Of a DNA stretch of 64,000 nucleotides, positions 50,925-59,026 are shown piece after piece (position 1 is the first letter of the stretch; each line of letters opens with the position of its first letter). The stretch covers positions 1,798,001 to 1,862,000 of the forward strand of contig CAWATZ010000003.1 in assembly GCA_963784995.1 (NCBI GenBank), in the 5' to 3' direction. Under the pieces are notes generated by a model that saw nothing but the letters and a program-made list of their open reading frames with translations, searched no databases and was not told where the DNA came from. A program made the translations under genes and the position numbers. The stretch comes from CAWATZ01 sp963784995 (lineage in GTDB: Bacteria > Planctomycetota > Planctomycetia > Gemmatales > Gemmataceae).

Positions 50925-52211
50925 TCAGAAATTGACGTTGAGCGTGGCCAGGAAGCCATCGGAATAAACCTGGCTGCCGGTCAGCGGGCAGGAGTAGGCC
51001 AGCCCCAGAGAGAAGTGATTGTACAGCAGGAAGCGCACGCCGGCCGTCAGGGTATAGACGTTCCGGGCGGCCCCGTACGGAGGATACTGGACGGTCGGGT
51101 CCGGTAAGGCGGGGGTGAACGGCGCCTGGCTGCCGCCGGTCAGGACGTTCTGGCCCCACAATTCCAGCATCGGAAGGACCCCGGTCACAAAGGGAAGCGA
51201 AACCCGCTCCCAGGAGTAGGTGCGCCGGCCGGCGAAGTCCAGGCTGTCGTCGCGATAGAGCCACCAGCCCAGCGACAGACCATAGTCCAACGTCGTCGCG
51301 GCGTTGGACGTGGGCACGCTGAGCTGCGCGCCGCCCTGAAGGAAGAGCCAATCACCGCAGAGCGCCTGGTAAAAGAGGAAGCCGCCCATGACGCGGGAGC
51401 TTCGCTCATGCAGTTGCCCCGCGCTCTGGGGCGTCTGGATCTGCACGCCCAGCACCGGCGAGAAGATCGTATCCTCGGTGTAATAGGCGGCCCACTTGAG
51501 GAGGGCCTGCGGATTGGCCCAGGCATTGGCGTTGTCCGTGGTCGCGGTCGATTGCACGTACTGTCCCTGCACGACCAGGCTGCCCAAATTGCCCAGGGCA
51601 ATCTCGGCTCCCACGTTCTGCAGTTGCACGATGCGGTACTGGGCGGTCGGCAGGTTGGGCGGGCCATGATCGCCAAAGCCGGTCCGGAAGTCGCTCAGGG
51701 AGGAGTAGCCATACCAGACGCGGTTCTGGGGCAGGGCGTTCATGTTGTTGAAGATGTTGAAGTTGTTCAGGGCATTGCCGTAGCCGAACATGGTGACCGC
51801 CGAAAGGACGTCATTGCAGCCGAGCCACTCCTTGTCTTTTGTCGGGGCCTGTGCCTCGTGATCGTCCGCGGGGGCCGGACCATGCGACAGGTCGGCTCCT
51901 TGACCGTAGTCGTAAGGATCGTACGGTGCCATCGCCCAGGGCGCCCAGGGCCCATAAGCCGGCGCCGGTCCGGGCATTGTTGCAATCGAGGTCCCCTGCC
52001 CGGCAGGAGGGGCCGCAGGCGCCATGGGAGCGACCGGGGCCGGCTGGGTCGGGGCTGGAGGGACAGGGACCGCGGGAGGCGGAACTGGTTGAGGTGACAT
52101 CGCGGCCGGCAAGGCCGGAGTCGGTTGCGCCGACAGCAGCCCCTGCGCGGTCGTCCAGAGTCCCAGACCGAGCAGGACCTTGACCGAGTGATGCCGAAGA
52201 AACCGGAACAT
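50925..52211 (-). CDS. outer-membrane beta-barrel-like protein with Pro/Ala-rich N-terminus
   Basis: A protein of 428 residues from the ATG at 52211 with a GGAGG site. A signal peptide (about residues 1-29, MFRFLRHHSVKVLLGLGLWT and on) is followed by a Pro/Ala/Val-rich low-complexity part (about 30-110). The rest has alternating strand-like stretches rich in Gly, Tyr and Trp (WYGYSSLSDFRTGFGDHGPP; LDYGLSLGWWLYRDD; FSLGLAYSCPLTGSQVYSDG) and ends ATLNVNF, with a C-terminal aromatic as in outer membrane proteins. No specific porin family is recognised. It probably forms a barrel in the outer membrane. The long upstream frame to 52472 is ignored because of the signal peptide. Confidence 0.75.
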   Translation of the reverse strand: MFRFLRHHSVKVLLGLGLWTTAQGLLSAQPTPALPAAMSPQPVPPPAVPVPPAPTQPAPVAPMAPAAPPAGQGTSIATMPGPAPAYGPWAPWAMAPYDPYDYGQGADLSHGPAPADDHEAQAPTKDKEWLGCNDVLSAVTMFGYGNALNNFNIFNNMNALPQNRVWYGYSSLSDFRTGFGDHGPPNLPTAQYRIVQLQNVGAEIALGNLGSLVVQGQYVQSTATTDNANAWANPQALLKWAAYYTEDTIFSPVLGVQIQTPQSAGQLHERSSRVMGGFLFYQALCGDWLFLQGGAQLSVPTSNAATTLDYGLSLGWWLYRDDSLDFAGRRTYSWERVSLPFVTGVLPMLELWGQNVLTGGSQAPFTPALPDPTVQYPPYGAARNVYTLTAGVRFLLYNHFSLGLAYSCPLTGSQVYSDGFLATLNVNF

Positions 52212-52857
52212 GGACAAACCTCCCTCGTCTCCCGCGGGGGCAACGTCCCTCTCGACGTGATTCACTGGCGCGCCTGGCACCCCAGGAAATCTTTCGGCAA
52301 CCGGCCGGGCCTGTCTTGACCCGCATCTTCGCCTCTTTCCGCTTTTTCCGTGCCAGCGCACTGTCCAGCAAATCCGCGTCTTTCCGCGCACTTGCCCCGT
52401 CCGGCGAGCGGCGCGGCGTAAGCCGAAAAGGATGGCATCCAGGCTGAGGAGTTGATACAACGAGGGGAACAATTGGCTGGGTGGTGGGTGAAGGGGTCGG
52501 GCCGCGGCAGGATGCGCGGGAGGTTGGGGTTGACGGGAGGTGGCAGGTGCTGCTGCAAACGGGTAGCGGGGTCAGGGGTGTACGGCTTGGGCGGGAGCAT
52601 CAAGGTCAGGGTCTCCGAAAGGGGCGAGGGTCAGTGATACCCCTGGCTTACGGAAGAGACCCTGACTTTGCTCCTCTATTCAACCGTCTCACAATCTGGC
52701 CCAGACGCAGAAGAGCCCACGCTCACGTTTGATTGCCTGCTACTGCCTTTTGTTCTTAACTGACGGGCATCAGGCGTCAGCCCGCCGGTGAAGGCCCTTA
52801 CCGGCGGGCTGACGCCGCGCCGCTCGCCTTCCCGTTAGGTCTCCATGAGGTTCTCGC
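52212..52857. other. long intergenic region, mostly without features
   Basis: About 645 bases lie between the divergent outer-membrane-like and CMD genes. Codon-like structure is weak in every frame. The only clear structure is the palindrome near its right end (52773-52816). It should carry both promoters; none can be named with confidence. Confidence 0.5.
52773..52816. repeat. inverted repeat, about 17-base arms
   Basis: GGCGTCAGCCCGCCGGT at the left pairs with ACCGGCGGGCTGACGCC at the right, across a short loop. It lies 40 bases before the start of the CMD gene and may attenuate or protect its transcript. Confidence 0.85.
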
Positions 52858-53391
52858 ATGGCACGCATTCCCCCCTTGACCCTGGAAGAAGCCGCCCCGG
52901 CGGCCCGCAAGGAGCTGGAGCAGCAGATCGCCTCCCACGGTCGGGCCACCAACATGAAGCGGACCCTCGCCTGCTCGCCGGCGGCCCTGCACGCCTTCAT
53001 GCAATGGTACGACCTGCATGCCGAGGTCGTCCGCTTCCTGGGACCGCGCCCGACGATGCTGTTCACCCACGCCATCTCCAGCCAGACCGATTGCCTGATT
53101 TGCTCCACCTTCTTCCGCCGCTGGTTGATCGAAGCCGGCGACAACCCCGACGACCTGCGCCTGGACGAGCGCGACCAGGTCCTTGTCGAGTATGGCTGGC
53201 AGCTGGCCCGCAACGCCAACGCGGTGTCGGATGAGCTGTACGCCCGCCTGGCCCGCTTCCTGTCGCCGGACCAGATCGTCACCCTGACCGCGTTCGGCGG
53301 CCTGATGATCGCCACCAACGTCTTCAACAATGCGCTCCGGGTCGATCTGGACGAGTACCTCTTCCCCTTTCGCAAAGGAGTGCCGCAATGA
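52858..53391 (+). CDS. carboxymuconolactone decarboxylase / AhpD-like family protein
   Basis: A protein of 177 residues, MARIPPLTLEEAAPAARKEL. The CMD/AhpD fold is indicated by EQQIASHGRATNMKRTLACS, PAALHAFMQWYDLHAEV and the redox-type HAISSQTDCLICSTFFRRWL, with a CxxC pair (CLIC). The family includes alkylhydroperoxidase AhpD, which uses the CxxC, and decarboxylases. Its stop overlaps the start of the SDR gene (ATGA), so the two are cotranslated and probably act on the same substrate. The exact reaction is not predictable. Confidence 0.88.
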   Translation: MARIPPLTLEEAAPAARKELEQQIASHGRATNMKRTLACSPAALHAFMQWYDLHAEVVRFLGPRPTMLFTHAISSQTDCLICSTFFRRWLIEAGDNPDDLRLDERDQVLVEYGWQLARNANAVSDELYARLARFLSPDQIVTLTAFGGLMIATNVFNNALRVDLDEYLFPFRKGVPQ

Positions 53392-54191
53392 CCGGTCTGA
53401 AGGGCAAGGTCGCACTGATCACCGGTGCGGCCCAGGGGCAAGGCCGCGCCACCGCCCTGGCCCTGGCCCGGGAAGGGGTCCACGTCGCCGCCGTGGACGT
53501 GGCCAGGCAACTGCGATACCCCGGCTACGCCCTGGGCACACCCGAAGCCCTGGAATCGCTCGCGGCGGAGTGCCGGCAAGTGGGAGTCGAGTGTCTGCCT
53601 CTCGTCGCCGACGTGCGCGACGACCAGGCCGTCAGCCGGGCCGTTGAGCAAACGGTCGCTCGGCTGAAGCAGATCGACATCCTCTTCAACAACGCCGGCA
53701 TCTGCGCCTACGGCCTCGCTCACGAGCTGACCGAGGAACAGTGGGACACGATGCTCGACATCAACTTGAAGGGGGCCTGGCTGGTGGCCCGGCGCGTGAT
53801 CCCGCACATGATCGCCCGCAAGAGCGGCGTGATCCTCAACAACTCCTCGATCGCCGGCCTGCGCGGCATGGCCCGGCTGAGCCACTATGCGGCGTCGAAG
53901 TGGGGCCTGGTGGGGCTGACCAGGTCGTGGGCCATCGAGCTGGCACCGCACAACATTCGTGTGGTGTCCATCCATCCGACGGGGGTGAACACGCCGATGA
54001 ACGACGGCCTGGCGGCCCTGGAGGGGCGGACGCCGCAGCAGATCGCCGAGTGTTCGGCAGGGAATTTGCTCCCGGTGCCCTGGATCGAGCCGGAGGACGT
54101 TGCGGCGGCGGTGGTGTTCCTGGCGTCGGACCAGGCCCGCTTCATCACCGGGTCGCAGTTTGTCCTCGACGCGGGGTTGCTGACCCGGTAG
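53388..54191 (+). CDS. short-chain dehydrogenase/reductase, resembling the mycofactocin-coupled subfamily
   Basis: A protein of 267 residues. The Rossmann motif is TGAAQGQGR (residues 12-20), NNAG at 101-104, Ser154, Tyr167 and Lys171 form the catalytic set, and the order is classical SDR. After AAVDVAR there is an insertion (about residues 40-55, RQLRYPGYALGTPEAL). Together with GQGRATALALAREG, ADVRD, ELTEEQWDTMLDINL and HPTGVNTPM, this recalls the TIGR03971 mycofactocin-coupled SDRs, in which the bound NAD is not freely exchanged. No mycofactocin gene is in the window. It overlaps the CMD gene by four bases. The substrate is probably an alcohol or hydroxyacyl compound; the subfamily call is moderate. 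Confidence 0.9.
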   Translation: MTGLKGKVALITGAAQGQGRATALALAREGVHVAAVDVARQLRYPGYALGTPEALESLAAECRQVGVECLPLVADVRDDQAVSRAVEQTVARLKQIDILFNNAGICAYGLAHELTEEQWDTMLDINLKGAWLVARRVIPHMIARKSGVILNNSSIAGLRGMARLSHYAASKWGLVGLTRSWAIELAPHNIRVVSIHPTGVNTPMNDGLAALEGRTPQQIAECSAGNLLPVPWIEPEDVAAAVVFLASDQARFITGSQFVLDAGLLTR

Positions 54192-54243
54192 GTCAGGCTT
54201 TCCAGCCTGACAAAGGTGTGTCAGGCTGGAAAGCCTGACCTAC
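54188..54243. repeat. inverted repeat, 25-base arms
   Basis: The left arm 54188-54212 and right arm 54219-54243 are exact inverted copies with a six-base loop. They contain GTCAGGCTTTCCAGCCTGAC, itself a palindrome. It lies between the SDR and acyl-CoA dehydrogenase genes and overlaps the SDR stop. Confidence 0.9.
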
Positions 54244-54256
54244 ACAAGGAAACCGC

Positions 54257-55303
54257 ATGTCAACACCCCTCCTCGACCCCCAGCTTCTGGATCAGCTGGC
54301 CGCCAACGGCGAGGAAGCGGACCGTCAGCTCGCCTGGCCGGAATCCTCCTGGCGGCTTCTCTGCAAGGCCGGCGTGCCTGGCTGGACCATCCCGAAGGAG
54401 TACGGCGGCAGCGACCTCGACCCAATCCCCGAGACCGAAGGACGCGAAACCCTGGCGTCCGCCTGTCTGACGACCACGTTCATCCTCAGCCAGTGTGAGG
54501 CCGCCATCGCGCGCATCCTCACCGGCGAGTCGCCGCTCTTGAAAGAGCGGCTCCTCCCGGCGGTCGCCCAGGGGAAGAGCTTCCTGACGGTCGGCATCTC
54601 GCACCTGACCACGTCCCGGCAGCACCTGGGACCGTCGCTGCGGGCCCGACCGGTGGGGTCGGACGCCTTTCTTCTGGACGGCGAGGCCCCGTGGGTCACC
54701 GGGGCCGACCACACCGACGCCATCGTCGTCGGCGCCACCTTGCCGGACATGCTCCAGGCCCTGTTTGTGCTGCCGATGGACCGGCCGGGAGTCTCGATCA
54801 CGGAGCCGCTGGACCTGTCGGCCCTGCGCGGCTCGCGGACCAGCCTGGTCCAGTGCCGGGACGTGAGACTGGAACGCGACTGGCTCCTGGTCGGACCCGC
54901 ACCGAACGTGCTGGGCCGGGCAGCCGGAGGACTGGACACGTCGTGCCTGGCCCTCGGACTGGCGCGGTCGGCCGTCGCTTACCTGGAACGCGAATCGGCC
55001 CAGCGCCCGGAACTGGCGGTTCTGGCCGAGCGCTTCGAGAAAGCCCGCATCGCTGCTCGCCGAAAACTCCATGCGCTGGCCACCTCGCCGGGCACAATGG
55101 AACAGGTTCACGCTCTGCGTGCCGAGGCGACCGAACTGGTACTGCAAGCGACGGCAACGGCGCTGGCGGCGGCCAAGGGAGCGGGCTTCGTTTCGCCGCA
55201 CCCTGCTCAGCGCTGGGCCCGGCAGGCCCTGTTCTTCCTGGTGTGGTCGATTCCCCGGCCGGCGGTCACGGCCCTCCTGGAGAATCTTGTCCCTCCCACG
55301 TAA
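54257..55303 (+). CDS. acyl-CoA dehydrogenase family protein
   Basis: A protein of 348 residues. It matches acyl-CoA dehydrogenases in the N-terminal helical domain (LCKAGVPGWTIPKEYGGSDL), the middle beta domain (LTVGISHLTTSRQHLG; FLLDGEAPWVTGADHTDAIV; PGVSITEPLDLSALRGSRTS) and the C-terminal helical domain (GRAAGGLDTSCLALGLARSA). It is shorter than the usual 380, with a C-terminus trimmed to PAQRWARQALFFLVW, and the usual catalytic Glu is not obvious. It uses FAD to oxidise acyl-CoA or a related thioester. It follows the CMD-SDR pair, with a palindrome between, and may belong to the same pathway. Confidence 0.88.
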   Translation: MSTPLLDPQLLDQLAANGEEADRQLAWPESSWRLLCKAGVPGWTIPKEYGGSDLDPIPETEGRETLASACLTTTFILSQCEAAIARILTGESPLLKERLLPAVAQGKSFLTVGISHLTTSRQHLGPSLRARPVGSDAFLLDGEAPWVTGADHTDAIVVGATLPDMLQALFVLPMDRPGVSITEPLDLSALRGSRTSLVQCRDVRLERDWLLVGPAPNVLGRAAGGLDTSCLALGLARSAVAYLERESAQRPELAVLAERFEKARIAARRKLHALATSPGTMEQVHALRAEATELVLQATATALAAAKGAGFVSPHPAQRWARQALFFLVWSIPRPAVTALLENLVPPT

Positions 55304-55422
55304 GAGGGCCTGGAAAACGTTTGCTCAAAGGCGCGAATGATCATTAGAGTAAGGAGAGCAGCAACCCTCACAACGGAAACGCTCTTTGTCGAGAACCGGG
55401 GAAGAACCCCAAGGAGCCCATC

Positions 55423-58090
55423 GTGAACCGTGTCCGCCTTGCCCTGTTCAGTACCATGGCGCTGGGAGCCGCTCTGTTCGCCAAAGAAGCCAGCCAACCC
55501 GCGAAGCCGTCGCAACCGACCCAGGAACAGGTCCGCCGCTGGGTCGCGCAGCTGGGCGACGACGACTTCACCGTCCGCGAAGAGGCCAGCAAGAAACTGT
55601 GGGAAGCCGGGGCCGCGGCCGAGCCCGCCTTGAAGGAGGTACTCAAGGACACCGATGAGGAAGTGCGCCGCAGGGCCCGGGAAATCCTCGACAAGTTCCA
55701 GTGGGGCATCTATCCCGACACGCCCAGGGAACAGCTGGAGCTGATCGCCCGCTATCAGTCGGCCGTGGGCGAGGGCAAGCTGGCCGTGGTCCGCGACTTG
55801 CTCGAAGGCGGTCCCGCCGGGTGCAGGAGCCTGCTCCGGATCGCGGCCGCCGAGCCCGCTCCCGAGACCCGGCAGCTGGTCCGCACCCAGATCGCCCGGG
55901 AGCTGCCGCGGGCCCTGTCCCGGCTGCTGGACCAGAAGGAACAGGCCATCCTGGAAGGACTCCTGGCGGCCAGCCTGACCGCCGACAACCAGCTGGGCAT
56001 TCGCAATGCCGCCGCGTACTGGCTGCTCACCGGCCAGCTCGACAAGAAAATCGCCCAGTACCAGGGCCTGACGGCCGGGAAGGACAAAGCTCGGGAAGTC
56101 GAGGTCCTTGTCCAGCTCCTGCGCGCCCGTGGCGACCTGGTTGCCGCCCGGAACGTGGCCCGGCGGGCCGAACGCGAGGACCTGGTCAATGCTCTGCTTT
56201 ACGAAGCGACAGACTGGAAGGAGGATTCCTGGCCGCAAGGGATCGCCGGCAGCGGACGTCGGATCGAGCAGCTGGGTTACCAGGCGGCCTGCCGGCGGCT
56301 TGCCGGTCAGCAGAAGGAATTTGAGGAGACCCTGGCCGAGATGCGCAAGCACGCCGAGGAAATCCCGGCCGACAACCAGGCGCAGCTCTTCCATCTGGCC
56401 AAGGTCCTTTTGCTGAACCACCAGGTGAAGGAGGGGCAGGCAACCTTGGCCCGGAACGGGGTCTACGCTATCCCTCTGGTGAAAATCCTGCTGGCCCAGG
56501 AAAAGTTCAGTGAGGCCCTGGCCCTGCTCGAGAAGTCCCTGGCCGACAACCCCGGACGGGCCGACCTGGAGCTGAGCAAGGCGGGGCTGCTCGGCAGGCT
56601 GGGCGAGAAGGACAAGGCCCGGGCGATCTTTGCCCGTTACGCCGGGGAGATCAAGAAGCAGGCGGAGGCCCAGGTCTTCTGGGGCAATCAACTGATCGAG
56701 GCGGAGATGGAGGCCGGCTTCGCCGATGAGGCGTTGATGCACGCGGTGCAGTTGGCAATCGCGAACCCGAAGCGGGGCGCGACCGTGTTTTCCCCTCTCT
56801 TCCGCTTGCGCGGCGAAACGGCCCAGAACCTGTGGCCGCTGCTGCCGAAGTTGTACCCGGGGGAAGACGCCCAGGGTCACGGCAAACGGCTCCGTCAGCT
56901 GATGAAAGGCACTCTGCCCCGGCAGGATCTGGCAGCCCTGATCGAGAAGTCGTCCGCTCTGATCAAGGAGAAGAATCCTCTGCTGAATCCGGCCGGCTTG
57001 CACGCCCTCGCCGAGGTGGCGTGGACGTGCCAGGCCGCGGACCTGGCCCGCCAGTGCCTGGAGAAGGCGGGCGACTCCCAGGCGCTGCTGCTGCAAGGGG
57101 ACCTGTCCGCCTGCGCGGAAGTGGGCTGAGGCCGCCCGCTTCTACTTCCAGGCGTGGGAGAAGGACCGTGACCCGCTCGGCCTGTACCTGAGCGGCAAGT
57201 GCCTGCTGCGTCTGGGTCAGCGCCAGGAGGGGACCCGGCGGATGGAGCTGGCCCAGATGCTGCCGCTGGGCAACGAAGCGACCCGCCAGGCCTTTGCCGT
57301 GGGCCTGGCAGCGCGCGGCGACCGCGGCGGCGCGCTGCACGAGTTCGAGCTGCTTTTCCGTCTCAGTCAGCCCGGCTCCAGGCACGTCCATTTCGCCATG
57401 AATCGGATCGCCGTTTACGCGGTCCAGCTGCGCAAGCCTCTCCTGGCAGCGGACTTCCACGAGCGCGTCGGCCTGAGGATCCTCCGGGCCAACTTCAACT
57501 TCGTCAGCCCCACGGGCTACGTCTCTGTCCCAAGGTGGGTTTGCCACGAGCGTCTCCAGGGGCTGCTGGCGGCCGGCAAGGTCAACGAGGCGGTTCTGCT
57601 GCTGGCACGCGAGGAGGAAATCTGGCCCGGGTACACGAGCCTGGCCATCGACGTGGTGCCGGCACTGGAAAAGGCAGGCCGGAAGAAGGAAGCGGCCGAG
57701 CTGTTTGCCCGGACCCTGGACGTTCACGAGAAAGTGTGCCGGGAACATCCCAACTGTGCCCACGCCCACAACGGCGCCGCCTGGGTCTCGGCCGGCTGCA
57801 AGCGCAATCTGGACAGTGCATTGAAGCACGCCCTGAAAGCGGTCGAGCTGGCCCCGGAGAATCCCAGTTACCTCGACACGCTGGCCGAGGTCTATTTCCA
57901 GCGCGGCGACCAGGCCAGGGCGATCGAACTGCAAAAGAAGGCGATCCAGCTGGAGCCGCATCTGGTCACCTACCGGCTGCAGCTCAAGCGCATCCAGGCC
58001 GGTGATCCGAAGGCCCCGATTCTGCCCCAGCTCACTGCCGGCGACCGGAAGGGGCTGCCGATGCCGTTTGCCGAGGACGACGGCGAGTGA
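55423..58090 (+). CDS. exported HEAT/TPR-like repeat protein (frameshift near 57115)
   Basis: It starts at the GTG at 55423 (MNRVRLALFSTMALGAALFA), a signal peptide. A HEAT-like segment follows (QLGDDDFTVREEASKKLWEA; AEPALKEVLKDTDEEVRRRA), then long TPR-like helices (EGQATLARNGVYAIPLVKIL; SLADNPGRADLELSKAGLLG). The frame breaks near 57115 (one extra base before CGGAAGTGG) and resumes RKWAEAARFYFQAWEKDRDP through NPSYLDTLAEVYFQRGDQAR, ending FAEDDGE at 58090. The full product is about 889 residues. The pattern VREEASKKLW is common in planctomycete exported HEAT proteins of unknown function. An upstream AAGGAG supports the start. A truncated paralogue follows at 58150. Confidence 0.82.
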
Positions 58091-58149
58091 CGGGAGCAGG
58101 ATGCCACGTTGTTCGGAGCCAGGAAGGGAAGAACCGGAGGGAGGTCGTC

Positions 58150-58332
58150 GTGAAGAAAGCACGCCTGGCATTGTTCAGCATGGTGGCCGTGGGAGTTGCT
58201 CTGCTCGTCAAGCCACCGGGACAACTCGGATGGCCCGCGACACCGAACTCCGAGCAGATCAACCGCTGGATCGCGCAGCTGGGCGACGACAATTTCAACG
58301 TCCGTGAACAGGCCAGCAAGAAACTCTGGTGA
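58150..58332 (+). pseudogene. truncated copy of the HEAT/TPR protein N-terminus
   Basis: From the GTG at 58150 it reads VKKARLALFSMVAVGVALLV and ends QLGDDNFNVREQASKKLW before a TGA at 58332. This parallels the first 60 residues of the gene at 55423 (VRLALFSTMALGAALFA; QLGDDDFTVREEASKKLW). Everything after the first HEAT helix is lost exactly where the repeat block at 58334 begins. It could make a 60-residue exported peptide but is more likely a remnant. Confidence 0.8.
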
Positions 58333-58333
58333 A

Positions 58334-58548
58334 GGCATCGTCTCATTTGGGCCGTTTGAGCCCTGTCGGCGGTTGACAGTTCGTTTCCGTACCGGCATCG
58401 GCGCCGAAGTGTCAACCCCGTTCGGCGCTCTGTGAGACGATGCCGGTACGGAAACGAATTCTGTCGGCGCAAGACATTATCTGCTTGCTAGTTCAGTCGA
58501 TTCGTTTCCGCTACCCCCCGGACACCCCCTGCGGTACGGAAACGAATC
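58334..58548. repeat. compound inverted-repeat block separating two truncated genes
   Basis: GGCATCGTCTCA at 58334 pairs with TGAGACGATGCC at 58432, and TTCGTTTCCGTACCGGCATC near 58380 pairs with the complement at 58438-58458. A second pair, GATTCGTTTCCG near 58499 and CGGAAACGAATC near 58537, repeats the same outer sequence. Thus GATTCGTTTCCG or its complement occurs four times. Both flanking genes are cut at this block, so it looks like an inserted or recombined element. Confidence 0.75.
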
Positions 58549-58555
58549 ACTGGCT

Positions 58556-58999
58556 GACCTCAACCGCATACGATGGCAGGGTAGGACTGACCTGGAGGTC
58601 AAGTTTGTGGTCAGGGACATTGTCTCCGGCCGACCAATCCCCGGTGCCCGGATTGAGGTTCAGCTGATGGAGGGAGTCCCCGAGGAGGAGCGCGGCAAGG
58701 CGTTGTTCGTGCTGACCGCCGACGATGGCGGGGTGGCCCGCAAGGAATGTCCCGAGAGTGGGTGTGGCGGTGAGCGGAGCGGACTCTGCTTCACCGACAC
58801 GTTATACGTCTCCGTGCCGTGGTGGCGTTTCCGTGTGAAGGCCGAGGGCTTTGAGCCGCGCGGGTGGACGGATCTCGTTCCAACCTACCAGGGGCATGGC
58901 CGGCGCGTTTGCCCCGACAAGGCCCTTGTCATCGTTCCGGTGCCGATGCTGAAACAAGACGCGAAAGCGGGTGATGCCGCGGACCAGCCACCCAGGTAA
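58556..58999 (+). pseudogene. 5'-truncated copy of the membrane-anchored protein at 61321
   Basis: Residues LNRIRWQGRTDLEVKFVVRD to the stop at 58999 match the protein at 61321 at about 85 percent by eye (VSGRPIPGARIEVQLMEGVP; WWRFRVKAEGFEPRGWTDLV). The first 25 or so residues, including the transmembrane anchor, are missing because homology starts at about 58556, directly after the repeat block. An internal GTG at 58607 could start a soluble 130-residue form, but without a ribosome site. It is probably a pseudogene. Confidence 0.75.
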
Positions 59000-59026
59000 C
59001 TTCCCCAGCTGCAATCACTCGGCCCC

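Noticed and set aside
52212..52772. Short open frames in the long intergenic region at 52.2-52.8 kb
   Set aside because: They have no ribosome site, no recognisable composition and overlap each other on both strands.
55207..57096. A 629-codon leftward open frame
   Set aside because: It is antisense to the HEAT/TPR gene, which has a signal peptide and ribosome site. Its Gln/Leu-rich text has no family features.
58440..58667. A 75-codon frame within and after the repeat block
   Set aside because: It runs through palindromic DNA and out of frame with the recognised truncated gene.
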